From contig NZ_QURO01000004.1 in assembly GCF_003426945.1 (NCBI RefSeq), forward strand, positions 434,001 through 498,000: a stretch of DNA of 64,000 nucleotides, read 5' to 3'. Positions 29,189 to 41,079 of the stretch are shown one piece after another. Below the pieces are notes generated by a model. The model was not told where the DNA came from. It did no database searches and saw only the letters and a list, made by a program, of their open reading frames with translations. The stretch's first letter is position 1. Each line of letters starts with the position of its first letter. The translations under genes and the position numbers were made by a program. The stretch comes from Thermus sediminis. GTDB taxonomy: Bacteria; Deinococcota; Deinococci; Deinococcales; Thermaceae.

Positions 29189-29621
29189 GCGCACAAGAGC
29201 CCCTTCCCGCCCACGGGCGGCAGCGAGGCCGGTGAGGCGGGGGTGGAGGGGGGCCTGAGGCTAGGCAAGGGCGGCCTTCCTCCACGCCCTGGCGCCCTTG
29301 GGGCCCAGGCTCCTCCTACGCCCCAAGACCCTTCCCTATTACCGGGAGCTCCTGGAGGACCTGCGCTGGGAAGGCCTGCCCGCCCTGGGCCGGGCCGCCT
29401 GCCTGGCGGAGGAGCTGGGGGTGCCCTCTGCGGTCCGCCTCCTCGAGGGGCGGGCGGCGGAGGTGACCCCGGAGAAGGCGGGGAAGCGCGGCCGGGTGGT
29501 CATGGGCACCCACGGGTGCACGGGGCCGGACCGGCTCCCACCGGGAAGCAGGGCCCAGATGGTGGCCCGGAGAAGCCCCAAGCCCCTCCTCCCGGTGCCT
29601 CATCGCAAGGCGAGCCCATAG
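29189..29621 (+). pseudogene. Decayed universal stress protein (UspA family) gene
   Basis: In one frame from about 29193 the DNA encodes KSPFPPTGGSEAGEAG...GGLRLGK, an altered UspA N-terminus (normally K-x-I-L-x-P-x-D-G-S-E). Near 29270-29290 the coding signal moves to another frame, which gives LPYYRELLEDLRWEG, VPSAVRLLEG and the C-terminal VVMGTHGCTGPDRLPPGSRAQMVARRSPKPLLPV, matching the UspA ATP-binding motif G-x2-G-x9-G(S). The start codon is lost and the aspartate is replaced by glycine. The end overlaps the convergent exchanger gene. Confidence 0.72.
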
Positions 29622-30568
29622 GCCATGGCCAGGAGGTAAAGGAGGAGCACCCCCCAGTTGTCGTAAGAGAGCACCCAGAGCTTCCTTAAGCTCCGGTACA
29701 TGAGGCCCATCAGCACCACTCCGACCATGCCCTGAAGGATCAAGACCGTGGCCGCGTGGCCCTCCGCAACCACCCCTAGGAGGGGCTTGGGGTAGACCAG
29801 GTCTCCCACGCCCAGGAGAAAGGTGTTGAAGAGGACGCTCCCTACGGCGTTGCCCATGGCCAGGTCCACGGCTCCAAGCCGAGCCGCAGCCACCACCACA
29901 CTGGCCTCGGGTAGCGTGGTGATGAGACCCACCAGAAAAGTGCCCACCCAGCCACCCCCTAGACCCGTCTCCTGGGCCAGGCGGTTGGCCAATACGGGAA
30001 GGACCACGGCAGCCGCAACCAACACCAAGGCCCCTGCCCCGTAGCGCACCATGGCCAGACGCAGGGGCACATGGGCGTAGGCTTCCCTTTCCAAGGCCTC
30101 CTCCTGGGGAAAGCGCCGAGCGTAGCGGAAGGAAAGCCAAAGGGCAAATCCATAGAGCGGAACTAGGGCCGAGGCCGCAAGGCCCACCCGCCCTAGCCCC
30201 ACCTCCCTCAAAAGGCCGAGCCCCACCGTCGCCAGGAGGAGAAGGACCAGGCCCAAGGCCAGAGCATGCTTCTGGCTTGCCCGGGCGGTAACGGGATAGG
30301 GGTGGAATGCATCCAGAAAGACCAGCAGGAGGAAGTTGACCATATTGGCCCCCAGGATGTTGCCTACGGCGATCTCGGGCAGGTCTTGCAAGAGGGAGCT
30401 GGTGCTGCTGAAAAGCTCAGGAAGGCTAGTGGTGGCCGCCACCAGGACCAGGCCTATTACGCTGCGCCCCAGGCCGGTCTTCTCGGCCAGTACGTCGCCG
30501 TAGTAGGCCACCGCCCGTCCAGAGGTCACCACCACCAGGGCCACGAGGAGGAAGAAAAGCCAGGTCAT
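29600..30568 (-). CDS. Sodium/calcium exchanger-family membrane protein
   Basis: A 322-residue membrane protein with about ten helices in two inverted halves, each carrying the exchanger alpha-repeat: ATTSLPELFSSTSSLL near residue 45 and GLITTLPEASVVVAAAR near residue 212. These acidic-proline motifs bind Ca2+ and Na+ in the CaCA superfamily. The ATG overlaps the stop of the small upstream gene (ATGA), which in turn overlaps the P-type ATPase, so two cation transporters share a message. Confidence 0.9.
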   Translation of the reverse strand: MTWLFFLLVALVVVTSGRAVAYYGDVLAEKTGLGRSVIGLVLVAATTSLPELFSSTSSLLQDLPEIAVGNILGANMVNFLLLVFLDAFHPYPVTARASQKHALALGLVLLLLATVGLGLLREVGLGRVGLAASALVPLYGFALWLSFRYARRFPQEEALEREAYAHVPLRLAMVRYGAGALVLVAAAVVLPVLANRLAQETGLGGGWVGTFLVGLITTLPEASVVVAAARLGAVDLAMGNAVGSVLFNTFLLGVGDLVYPKPLLGVVAEGHAATVLILQGMVGVVLMGLMYRSLRKLWVLSYDNWGVLLLYLLAMAYGLALR

Positions 30569-30746
30569 CTATGCTCCGGGAGACCCTCCAAAAGCTCAAG
30601 GCAGGTGACGAAACCCGCGGTCCTCCCCGCTTCGCCTACCGCCAAGACGCTCCCCATTCGCCTTTCCACCCTAAGCCGAGCCACCCCTTCCGGGTTGATC
30701 CTAAGGAAAACGCTAACCGCCAGGCCCAACGGGAGGACTTCAACCT

Positions 30747-30768
<22 letters not shown>
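30565..30768 (-). CDS. Small conserved-looking protein (67 aa) between two cation transporters
   Basis: A 67-residue alpha/beta protein beginning MAEGGEVKVEVLPLGLAVSVFLR, followed by INPEGVARLRVERRMGSVLAV and a C-terminal helix with a single Cys (VTCLELLEGL). It resembles small Thermus DUF3248-type proteins by length and pattern, though I cannot confirm this. ATG 30768 overlaps the ATPase stop by 22 nt, and the TGA overlaps the exchanger ATG. Translation coupling on both sides argues that it is genuine. Confidence 0.6.
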
Positions 30769-33794
<3,026 letters not shown>

Positions 33795-34002
33795 GCTGTT
33801 GACAAAAAGCCCTGGGCTTGCCGGCTTACCAGTAAGCTAGGGGTTTCTCTACCCGAATGCCCTGGAGTACTTCTTCCGCGTCATCCGCGAAGAGCTTAAG
33901 AAAGATCCAGAGTCTTGCGGCGAGGGGCTAGACCTTTGCGACTGCGTTTGCCGATAAATAGCACATGGTAGACTGCCCTCGGGTTTTGGCCCGGAGGTGG
34001 GT
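33795..34002. other. Intergenic region with dyad, gene fragment and promoter
   Basis: This gap is less GC-rich than its surroundings. It holds GCTTAC-CA-GTAAGC (33824-33837, 6-bp inverted repeat) and an isolated frame (33841-33957) reading PNALEYFFRVIREELKKD then a cysteine-rich tail, which looks like a protein fragment of unknown origin. A promoter for the epimerase follows (-35 TTTGCC 33947-33952, 16 nt, -10 TAGACT 33969-33974). Confidence 0.5.
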
Positions 34003-34935
34003 ATGCGCGTACTGGTCACTGGCGGTGCGGGGTTCATCGGGAGCCACATCGTGGAGGGCCTTTTGGCGGAGGGCCTCGAGGTGGCGGTCCTGGACAACCT
34101 CTCCACGGGCAGGCGGGAAAACGTCCCCCAAGGGGTACCCTTCTACGAGGTGGACCTCCGGGACAAGGAGGGGGTGGAACGGGTCTTCCGGGAGTTCCGC
34201 CCCACCCACGTCTCCCACCAGGCGGCCCAGGCCTCGGTGAAGGTGAGCGTGGAGGACCCCCTTCTGGACTTCGCCGTGAACCTAGTGGGGGGGATGAACC
34301 TCCTCGAGGCCTCCCGCAAGTTCGGGGTGGAGAAGCTCCTCTTCGCCTCCACGGGTGGGGCCATCTACGGGGAGGTGCCCGAAGGGGAGGCCGCCGAGGA
34401 AACCTGGCCCCCAAGGCCCAAAAGCCCCTACGCCGCCAGCAAGGCGGCCTTTGAGGGATACCTCTCCGCCTACGGGCAGAACTACGGCCTCAAGTGGATC
34501 TCCCTCCGCTACGGCAACGTCTACGGGCCTAGGCAGGACCCCCACGGGGAGGCGGGGGTGGTGGCCATCTTCGCCGAGAGGGTCCTGAAGGGCGAGCCCG
34601 TGACCCTCTACGCCAGGAAGACCCCGGGGGACGAGGGGTGCGTGCGGGACTACATCTATGTGGGGGACGTGGCTGAGGCCCACGCCCTAGCCCTGAAGGG
34701 TCTGGAAGGGGTCTACAACGTGGGCACCGGGGAGGGGCACACCACCTTGGAGGTCCTAGAGGCCGTGGCGGAGGCCGCGGGGAGGACCCCCGAGGTGCGC
34801 CCCGCCCCCCCGCGCCCCGGGGACCTGGAACGGAGCGTCCTCTCCCCCCTGAGGCTGATGGCCCATGGCTGGCGGCCTCGGGTAGGGTTCCGAGAGGGGA
34901 TCCGGCGCACCGTGGACCACTTCCGCGCCCGTTGA
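34003..34935 (+). CDS. NAD-dependent sugar-nucleotide epimerase (GalE-like)
   Basis: A 310-residue extended short-chain dehydrogenase. The NAD motif TGGAGFIGSH is at 8-17, the catalytic Y-x-x-x-K in SPYAASKAAFEG near residue 147, and RYGNVYGPRQDP and the RDYIYVGDVAEAH motif follow. It most resembles UDP-glucose 4-epimerases of thermophiles, but UDP-GlcNAc or other sugars are possible. GGAGG (33993-33997) precedes ATG 34003 by 5 nt. It stands alone and converges on the lyase gene. Confidence 0.85.
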   Translation: MRVLVTGGAGFIGSHIVEGLLAEGLEVAVLDNLSTGRRENVPQGVPFYEVDLRDKEGVERVFREFRPTHVSHQAAQASVKVSVEDPLLDFAVNLVGGMNLLEASRKFGVEKLLFASTGGAIYGEVPEGEAAEETWPPRPKSPYAASKAAFEGYLSAYGQNYGLKWISLRYGNVYGPRQDPHGEAGVVAIFAERVLKGEPVTLYARKTPGDEGCVRDYIYVGDVAEAHALALKGLEGVYNVGTGEGHTTLEVLEAVAEAAGRTPEVRPAPPRPGDLERSVLSPLRLMAHGWRPRVGFREGIRRTVDHFRAR

Positions 34936-34987
34936 CCCGGGGAGCCGCCCCCAGAGAGGGGTGGTCCGGCGCCCGGAAGGGACATGC

Positions 34988-36394
34988 CTAGCGCCCCCCA
35001 CCCCCCACCCGCCCCCCCTCCAGGACCTCCTCCGGCTGGAGGCGTTGCAACCAGCGCCGGGCCAGGCGCACCCTAGCCCGCAAGGCGGCCAGGGCCTCGG
35101 TGTCCTTCTTGAGGCGCCGCTTGGCCCGGGAGAGGGCCTCGGCCCGGGCCCTCGGCCCCACACCCCCTAAGACCTCCCGCCGGGCGAAGAAGCCCTCGAG
35201 GCTCACCCAGGCCAGAAGCTCCTCCCGATCCACCCCGAGAAGCTCGGGCCGGAGGCCGGGAAGCGCCCCACGGACCCGGCGGTAGGCCTCGGGGAGGGGC
35301 ACCCCCTTCCGGACCAGGAGGTCCACGGCCTCGGAGGCCAGGACCTCAGGGGAGAGCTCCTCCAAAAGGCGCTCGGGAACGAACCGCCCCTCCTCCAGGG
35401 CCGCCCGGGTCAGTTCTAGGGCCGCCTCCCCCGCTTCCAGCATCCCGCCCAGGGGCTCCAGAATCCCCGTGGAGTGGTCGTTGAGGTCGGTGAAGGGGGT
35501 GTTGTGGTTGAGAAAGGCCAAGGGGTCCAGCCCCCCAATAAGCCGCCCCGCGTAGATGCGGGCGTGCTCCAGGACCACGGGGTTTTGCTTTTGGGGCATG
35601 AAGCTGGACCCCTGGGAAAGCCCCTCGCCCACCACGAAGGCTCCCCGGCCCGCCCAGAAGAGGAGATCGGTGAGGAGCCGGGAGAGGCTGGCCCCCAGGG
35701 CCTGGAGGGCGGCGGCTAGCCCCAGGGCGTAGTCCCCCGAGGCCACCGCGTCCAAGGCGTTCTCCACGGGGGCCTCAAAGCCGAGAAGAGCGGAGAGGCG
35801 GTGCCGGTCCAGGGGGTAGGGGGCTCCCGCCAGGGCGCTGGCCCCCAAGGGGGAGCGGTTCACGTGGGAAAGGGCCTGGAAAAGCCGCTCCGTGTCCCGG
35901 GAGAGGAGGCCCTCTATGCCCAAGAGGTAGTGGTCCAAGGTAGAGGGCTGGGCGGGACGGTAGTGGGTGTGGAGGACCACGGGTACGCCCTGGGTGCGCC
36001 CGGCCAAGCGGAGGCCTTCCCGCCTTAGGCGGAGAAGGTCGCCCAAGAGGGCCAGGACCCGGTCCCGGAGGTAAGCCCGAAAGACGGTGAGGTCCAGGTC
36101 GTTGCGGGAAAGCCCCCGGCGCACCACCCCGGCCACTTCCTCCCCCCAGTGCTCGGCGAGCTGGGCTTGGATGGAGAAGAAGACATCCTCCGCCTCCCCG
36201 GTGAAGCTGGGAAGGGGCAGGGTACGAAGCTCCCTCAGAGCGGCCACGGCCTCCTTGCTCCGGGGTAGGCCCAGGCGGGCGAGCTCCAGGGCATAGGCGG
36301 TGAGGGCGTCAAAGAAATAGGGGACCAAGGCCTCTCGGGCGAAGCGGTAGTGCCGGGCCAAAACCCAGCGGCGGAAGACCCCGTGCCAGCCCAT
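34988..36394 (-). CDS. Argininosuccinate lyase / fumarase superfamily protein
   Basis: A 468-residue aspartase/fumarase superfamily lyase. The signature loop GSSFMPQKQNP is near residue 267, with THYRPAQPS carrying the catalytic histidine region earlier. Length and order match argininosuccinate lyase, the last step of arginine synthesis. Conservation looks weaker than for a typical ArgH (the usual GSSIMPQKKNP is altered), and no argG is adjacent. A paralogue with another adduct substrate is therefore possible. It lies 9 nt downstream of plsY. Confidence 0.72.
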   Translation of the reverse strand: MGWHGVFRRWVLARHYRFAREALVPYFFDALTAYALELARLGLPRSKEAVAALRELRTLPLPSFTGEAEDVFFSIQAQLAEHWGEEVAGVVRRGLSRNDLDLTVFRAYLRDRVLALLGDLLRLRREGLRLAGRTQGVPVVLHTHYRPAQPSTLDHYLLGIEGLLSRDTERLFQALSHVNRSPLGASALAGAPYPLDRHRLSALLGFEAPVENALDAVASGDYALGLAAALQALGASLSRLLTDLLFWAGRGAFVVGEGLSQGSSFMPQKQNPVVLEHARIYAGRLIGGLDPLAFLNHNTPFTDLNDHSTGILEPLGGMLEAGEAALELTRAALEEGRFVPERLLEELSPEVLASEAVDLLVRKGVPLPEAYRRVRGALPGLRPELLGVDREELLAWVSLEGFFARREVLGGVGPRARAEALSRAKRRLKKDTEALAALRARVRLARRWLQRLQPEEVLEGGRVGGGGR

Positions 36395-36403
36395 ACCCTA
36401 AGG

Positions 36404-36958
36404 CTACTCTCGGTACCAGTCCCTTAGGTGGCGGAGGGTCACAGGAAGCCCCACCCCGAGGCCAAAGAGGAGGTGGGCCAAGGTGCGGTCCACCAGGGCG
36501 GCCAGGATGGGAAAGGCCAGGGCCACGGCCAAGACCGCCCGATAGGGCCTCCGGAAGAGGGCGTAGAGAAGGGCGAAGAGGAGGAGGGCAACGAGCAGGA
36601 GCCTGGGGTCCACGGCCAGGAGAACCCCTGCCCCCGGCGCCAGGGCCTTCCCGCCCCGGAAGAGGAGCCAGGGGGAATAGGCATGCCCCCACACCGCCCC
36701 CACGCCCCCCGCGAGCCCCCCGAGGGGGCTTCCGGAAACGGCCTCCCCCGCGGCCACGGCCAAAACCCCCTTGAAGAGGTCCAGGAGGAGGACCAAGAGC
36801 CCGGGCACCGGCCCCAGGACCCGGAAGGCGTTCAGGGCCCCGGGGTTGCCTGAGCCCTCCAGGAGGAGGTTCTTCCCCCTCAGGACTCCGAACCAGTAGG
36901 CCACGGGGAAGCTTCCCAAGAAGTAGCCCAGAAGGAAAGCGGGGAGCATCGCGCCCAT
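36404..36958 (-). CDS. plsY: Glycerol-3-phosphate acyltransferase PlsY
   Basis: A 184-residue membrane enzyme that transfers acyl groups from acyl-phosphate to glycerol-3-phosphate, starting phospholipid synthesis. The PlsY motifs are all visible: GSFPVAYWFG and EGSGNPGALNAFRVLG near the N-terminus, GHAYSPWLLFRGGKALAPGAG in the middle, with five or more helices. GKAL replaces the common GKGVAT. ATG 36958 gives a good N-terminal helix; ATG 36949 is an alternative. It is followed closely by the lyase gene. Confidence 0.93.
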   Translation of the reverse strand: MGAMLPAFLLGYFLGSFPVAYWFGVLRGKNLLLEGSGNPGALNAFRVLGPVPGLLVLLLDLFKGVLAVAAGEAVSGSPLGGLAGGVGAVWGHAYSPWLLFRGGKALAPGAGVLLAVDPRLLLVALLLFALLYALFRRPYRAVLAVALAFPILAALVDRTLAHLLFGLGVGLPVTLRHLRDWYRE

Positions 36959-37013
36959 CCTCCCTCTTCCAGGACCTCCCAGACCCCGACCAGAAAGGCG
37001 GGCCGGCGCCCCG

Positions 37014-37421
37014 TCAGAGGGCCCTGCGGACCTGGTCCTGCAGCCTCTGGAGGGCGGCCTCGAGGCCCCGAAGCCTCAAGGGGGTGAAAACCTCCTCCAG
37101 CCCCGCCCCCCGGTAGAAGCCCAGGGGGACGGCCAGGACCGCCTCCGGGGCCTCCCCCTCCAGCGCCTCCTTGAGGAGGCCGGCGAAGGCCTTCACCGTG
37201 GGGGCCTCGTCGGGCACGGCGAAATAAAGGCGCACCCCTCCCTCGGACACCTCCGCCCTAAGGAAGAAGGGGGTCTGGCACTCCGGCACCCGCTCCAGCT
37301 CCACCCCCTCTGGGGGCGGGGGCACCTTCTTGGCGTAGTCCAGGAGGACTTGGGCCTTGAGCTCCCTGGGCAGGGCACGGAAGAGGGAGAGGGCCTCCTC
37401 TAGGCGCTTGGGCACGCTCAC
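37014..37421 (-). CDS. sufE: Sulfur acceptor protein SufE
   Basis: A 135-residue SufE-fold protein. It accepts persulfide sulfur from the SufS cysteine desulfurase at Cys48, within VPECQTPFFL. The N-terminal helix (LSLFRALPRELKAQVLLDYAKKVP) and C-terminal LRLRGLEAALQRLQDQVRRAL helix are typical. It is not next to the suf operon here. Its stop is about 55 nt upstream of plsY and its start 9 nt after the SDR gene, so a minus-strand operon coaE-SDR-sufE-plsY-lyase is plausible. Confidence 0.9.
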   Translation of the reverse strand: MSVPKRLEEALSLFRALPRELKAQVLLDYAKKVPPPPEGVELERVPECQTPFFLRAEVSEGGVRLYFAVPDEAPTVKAFAGLLKEALEGEAPEAVLAVPLGFYRGAGLEEVFTPLRLRGLEAALQRLQDQVRRAL

Positions 37422-37430
37422 CCCTTAAGC

Positions 37431-38120
37431 TTACCCTTCGGCGGGCCGGGGCTGGGTGGGCCGGATCTCTATCTCGCTGACGAGAGCCCTTCCCGGCATC
37501 TCCAGGGCGAAGAGGATGGCCTGGGCCACGTCCTCAGGGGAAAGCTTCCAGCTCTGGCCCACGGGGTTCCCGGCGAAGCCCGTGTCCACGGAGCCGGGGA
37601 GGACGTTCACCACCCGTACCCCCTCCTCCCTAAGCTCCAGCATGGCCGCCCCCATGAGGCCCAGGAGGCCAAACTTGCTGGCATTGTAGGCGGCCCCGCC
37701 CTTGAAGGGGTTTTTGCCCGCCAGGCTCCCCACGTTGACCACCACGCCCCGGGAGCGCAGGAGGAGGGGAAGGGCCGCCTTCAGGCCCAGGAAGGGGCCC
37801 ATGAGGTTCACCTCCAAGACCTCCCGCACCTCCTCAGGGGAGAGCTCCGCCACGGGCTTCATGAGCCCGATCCCGGCGTTGTTGACCAGGGCGAAAAGCC
37901 CCCCGAAGGCCTCCTCCATCCGGGCCACGGCGCGCTCCCAGTCCTCCCGCCGCCGCACGTCCCCAGGAAGGGCGAGGGCCCCGGGGAGCTCCCGGGCCAA
38001 AGCCTCTAGCCTCGCCCCGTCCCGGGCGAAAAGCCCTACCCCATAGCCCCTGGCGTGGAAGAGGCGGGCCGTGGCCTCCCCGATACCCCTGCTCGCCCCC
38101 GAGATCAGGACCGCTCGCAT
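37431..38120 (-). CDS. Short-chain dehydrogenase/reductase
   Basis: A 229-residue classical SDR. NAD(P) binding is at [10 protein letters not shown] (7-16), the structural NNAG motif in LVNNAGIGL near residue 85, catalytic Ser in VNVGSLAGK and the Y-x-x-x-K in [10 protein letters not shown]. Arg after GAS suggests NADP preference. The substrate is unknown. It lies 4 nt downstream of coaE. Confidence 0.88.
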   Translation of the reverse strand: MRAVLISGASRGIGEATARLFHARGYGVGLFARDGARLEALARELPGALALPGDVRRREDWERAVARMEEAFGGLFALVNNAGIGLMKPVAELSPEEVREVLEVNLMGPFLGLKAALPLLLRSRGVVVNVGSLAGKNPFKGGAAYNASKFGLLGLMGAAMLELREEGVRVVNVLPGSVDTGFAGNPVGQSWKLSPEDVAQAILFALEMPGRALVSEIEIRPTQPRPAEG

Positions 38121-38124
38121 GCCC

Positions 38125-38730
38125 CTAGGATAGCCCGAAGCGGGACCGGATCTCCCCCAGAAGCCGCCAGACCTGGGCCCTCAGGGCCTCGAAGGTCCCC
38201 CGGTTCTCCAGGACCCAGGTGGCCCGCCGCCTCTTCTCTTCCTCGGGCATCTGGGCCCTCTCCCGGGCCAGGACCTCCTCCCGGGAAAGCCCGGAGCGGG
38301 CCATGACCCTCCTTAGGCGCTCCTCCAGGGGGGCCGCCACCAGGATGACCCCGTCAAGCCTCTCCTCCCAGCCCTTCTCCAAGAGAAGGGGGATCTCCAG
38401 GAAGACCAGGGGGGCGCCTAGGCGGGCAAGCTCCTCCCAAAGAAGCCGCCGGACCTCGGGGTGGATCAGGGCCTCCAACGCCCGAAGCCTTTCTGGGTCA
38501 GAGAAGACCACCTGGGCCAGCCTCCTGCGGTCCAGCTCTTCCCCGTGGAAGGCCTCGGGGAAAAGGGCCTTGAGCTCCGCCCTCTTCAGCTCCCTGGCCC
38601 TCTCCGCCAAGAGGTCGGCGTCCAGGACGGGGTAGCCCATCTCCCTGAGGAAGGCCGCCACCGTGCTCTTGCCGCTCCCGATGTTCCCGGTAAGGCCAAT
38701 AATGATGGGGTGCTTCGCCTCCTCGCCCAT
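38125..38730 (-). CDS. coaE: Dephospho-CoA kinase
   Basis: A 201-residue P-loop kinase performing the final step of coenzyme A synthesis. Walker A is [12 protein letters not shown] at 12-23, [10 protein letters not shown] follows, and [13 protein letters not shown] and [18 protein letters not shown] are CoaE hallmarks. ATG 38730 gives the expected N-terminus. Upstream on the minus strand a TATAAA element lies about 13 nt from the ATG. The start overlaps the divergent CCA-enzyme frame. Confidence 0.94.
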   Translation of the reverse strand: MGEEAKHPIIIGLTGNIGSGKSTVAAFLREMGYPVLDADLLAERARELKRAELKALFPEAFHGEELDRRRLAQVVFSDPERLRALEALIHPEVRRLLWEELARLGAPLVFLEIPLLLEKGWEERLDGVILVAAPLEERLRRVMARSGLSREEVLARERAQMPEEEKRRRATWVLENRGTFEALRAQVWRLLGEIRSRFGLS

Positions 38731-39981
38731 AGGGACTTCCCCTTTTATACCCCCAAGGGGGCCATCCCCATAGGGGGTGGGGTGCGGGACCTGCTTTTGG
38801 GGAGAAAGCCCCTGGACCTGGACTTCGCGGCCTTGGACCCGGAAGGGGCCGCCGAGGAGGCCAGGGGGCGCTACGGGGGGACCCTCTTTCCCCTGGACCG
38901 GGAACGGGGGCATTACCGCCTGGTGGCGGGCGGGCTTTCCCTGGACTTCACCCCTTTGCAGGGGAATCTGGAGGAAGATCTCCTCCAGCGGGATTACCGC
39001 CTAAACGCCCTCATCTGGATAAAAGGCAAGGTCTTGGGCCTGCCGGGGACGGAAGAGGACCTAAAGCGGCGCCATCTCGTCCCCGTGCGGGAGGAAAACC
39101 TCTACCAGGACCACCTGAGGAGCCTGAGGGGGGTGCGCCTCGCCGCCACCCTGGGCCTGGGGCTTCCCCAAAGGACCCGGGAGGCCCTCGCCCGCCACGC
39201 CCGCTTCCTCCGGGAAAACCCTGGGGCCCTCCCCGCCCGGGAAAGGGTGCGGGAGGAGCTAACCCGGCTCCTCCTCTCGGGGAGGGCCCCCTGGGGGCTT
39301 CACCTTTTGCAAAGGACGGGGCTTCTCGGGGTCTACCTGCCTGAACTCGCCCTCCTCGTGGGCCTGGACCAAGGCGGGGTCCACCACCTCCCCGCCTGGG
39401 AGCACACCCTCGCCGTCCTCTTCCACCTCCTCTGGCTCTGGCCCGAGGCCCCCCTCGAGGCCCGCCTGGCCGCCCTCTACCACGATGTGGGCAAGCCCCT
39501 CACCCGCCGCTTTGACCCTGAGGCGGGGCGGTACCGTTTCCTGGGCCACGCAGAGGTGGGGGCGGAGTTGGCGAGGGCGGCCCTCTCCTGGCTCCGCTTC
39601 CCCAAGGAGACGGTGGAGCGGGTGGCCGCCCTGGTCCGCCGCCACATGGACCGCCCTCCCGAGAGGGCCAGGGCCCTCCGCCGCTTCTACTTCCGGAGAA
39701 GGGACCTCCTCCCCGCCCTCCCCTACCTCATGGCCGCCGACCGCCTGGCCGCCCGGGGGGTGGAGGCCGAGGCCTGGCCCCTCCTGGAGGCCTACCAGGA
39801 GGCCCTCAAGGAGCCCCTCCCCCAAAGGCCCCTCCTCTCCGGGGAGGAGGTGATGGCCCTTCTCGGCCTGGAGCAAGGCCCCGGGGTGGGGGAGGCCCTA
39901 AGGGTCCTCCTCGAGGCCCAGGCGGAAGGCCGGGTGCGCACCCAGGAGGAGGCTCGGGCCTTTCTCCAGCACCTACCCTGA
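38710..39981 (+). CDS. CCA tRNA nucleotidyltransferase / poly(A) polymerase family with HD domain
   Basis: A class II nucleotidyltransferase. The metal and nucleotide motif IPIGGGVRDLLLGRKPLDLDFA (split here as GGGVRD and LDLDFA), then LSLDFTPL and the RRDY-type motif LLQRDYRLNAL are visible, and a C-terminal HD domain has LAALYHDVGKP. It probably adds or repairs tRNA 3' CCA. The start is uncertain. GTG 38710 (423 aa) keeps the essential GG motif but overlaps coaE by 21 nt. The next GTG would delete the motif, and no ATG exists between. Confidence 0.8.
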   Translation: MLRLLAHRDFPFYTPKGAIPIGGGVRDLLLGRKPLDLDFAALDPEGAAEEARGRYGGTLFPLDRERGHYRLVAGGLSLDFTPLQGNLEEDLLQRDYRLNALIWIKGKVLGLPGTEEDLKRRHLVPVREENLYQDHLRSLRGVRLAATLGLGLPQRTREALARHARFLRENPGALPARERVREELTRLLLSGRAPWGLHLLQRTGLLGVYLPELALLVGLDQGGVHHLPAWEHTLAVLFHLLWLWPEAPLEARLAALYHDVGKPLTRRFDPEAGRYRFLGHAEVGAELARAALSWLRFPKETVERVAALVRRHMDRPPERARALRRFYFRRRDLLPALPYLMAADRLAARGVEAEAWPLLEAYQEALKEPLPQRPLLSGEEVMALLGLEQGPGVGEALRVLLEAQAEGRVRTQEEARAFLQHLP

Positions 39982-39998
39982 GGGAGCGGCCATAGCGG

Positions 39999-40045
39999 TT
40001 GACAGGCCAGGGCCCGGTTGGTACCCTCGATTTAGGCATGCCTAA
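39999..40045 (+). promoter_or_regulatory. Metal-transport promoter with DtxR/MntR-type operator
   Basis: -35 TTGACA (39999-40004), 17 nt, -10 TACCCT (40022-40027), followed by the perfect 14-bp palindrome TTAGGCATGCCTAA (40032-40045) covering the predicted start site. TTAGG-x4-CCTAA is the half-site pattern of DtxR/MntR/IdeR repressors, which bind when metal is plentiful. Confidence 0.78.
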
Positions 40046-40085
40046 TCCTCCTGGGCAAGGGGGAGTGGCCAGAAGGAGGTCGGAA

Positions 40086-41060
40086 TTGCTAGAGGTCAAG
40101 CCCAGTCCAAAGCGCAACCTTTTGCTCCTGGCAGGCTTAGTCGTCGCCGTCGGCCTAGCCCTATCCCTCCTGGTCCGCCCGGGCGCGCCTGGGGTAGCGG
40201 ACCCCGGCGACCGCCGGGTCCTGGCCGTGGCCACCACCAGCATCGTGGCCGACGCCGTGCGCCAGGTGGGGGGGGATCGCGTGGAGGTGGTGGCCCTCAT
40301 GGGACCAGGCATTGACCCCCACCTCTACCAAGCCAGGGAGAGCGATCTCCGGGCGCTTCTGGAGGCGGACATCGTCTTCTACATCGGCCACTACCTGGAG
40401 GGCAGGATGGCGGATACCCTTGCCCGGGTCGGCCAGCAGAAGCCCTCCGTGGCCCTAGCCGAGCGGATTGACCCCGCCCTCCTGCGCCAGGCCGAGGAGG
40501 ACTTTCCCGGGGTGTACGACCCCCACATCTGGTTTGATGTGGGGCTTTGGATGGAGGCCGTGAGGGTGGTGCGGGATGCCCTGGCGGAGGTGGACCCCGT
40601 TCACGCCGAGGTGTACCAGGAAAATGCCCGGCGTTACCTAACCGAACTGGAGGAGCTGGACCGCTGGGTCCGGGAGCAGGTGGGACGGATCCCTCCTGAG
40701 CGGCGGGTCTTGATCACGGCCCACGATGCCTTTGGCTACTTCGGTGGGGCCTACGGTTTTGAGGTGTACGGGCTACAAGGGGTGACCACGGCCACCGAGG
40801 CCAGCGCCGCGGACGTGCGCGCCCTGGCGGAGCTCATCGTCCAAAGGCAGATTCCCGCCATCTTCGTGGAGGAGACCGTGCCCCCTCGCTTCATCCTGGC
40901 CCTGCAGGAGGCCGTGCTTGCCCGGGGTTTCACGGTGGAGGTCGGGGGTGAGCTCTACTCCGATGCCCTCGGCGCTCCTGGAACGCCCGGGGAAACCTAC
41001 CTGGGCATGGTGCGCCACAACGTGGAGACCATCGTGCGCGCCCTCGGGGGTGCGGAGTAG
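40086..41060 (+). CDS. Metal ABC transporter substrate-binding protein (Mn/Zn/Fe type)
   Basis: A 324-residue cluster A-I solute-binding protein. A hydrophobic N-terminal segment ([19 protein letters not shown]) exports or anchors it; no lipobox Cys is seen. Likely metal ligands are His in GIDPHLYQ, His in YDPHIWFD, Glu in FVEETVPP and Asp in LYSDALG. This 2His-Glu-Asp set is typical of Mn/Zn binders such as TroA/PsaA. TTG 40086 is chosen because AAGGAGGT lies 5 nt upstream. Expression is controlled by the DtxR-type operator. Confidence 0.88.
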   Translation: MLEVKPSPKRNLLLLAGLVVAVGLALSLLVRPGAPGVADPGDRRVLAVATTSIVADAVRQVGGDRVEVVALMGPGIDPHLYQARESDLRALLEADIVFYIGHYLEGRMADTLARVGQQKPSVALAERIDPALLRQAEEDFPGVYDPHIWFDVGLWMEAVRVVRDALAEVDPVHAEVYQENARRYLTELEELDRWVREQVGRIPPERRVLITAHDAFGYFGGAYGFEVYGLQGVTTATEASAADVRALAELIVQRQIPAIFVEETVPPRFILALQEAVLARGFTVEVGGELYSDALGAPGTPGETYLGMVRHNVETIVRALGGAE

Positions 41061-41079
41061 GCGAGGGAGGGGTAGGGGG

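Noticed and set aside
33799-33804. TTGACA as -35 of a promoter reading into 33841.
   Set aside because: No -10 at 16-18 nt.
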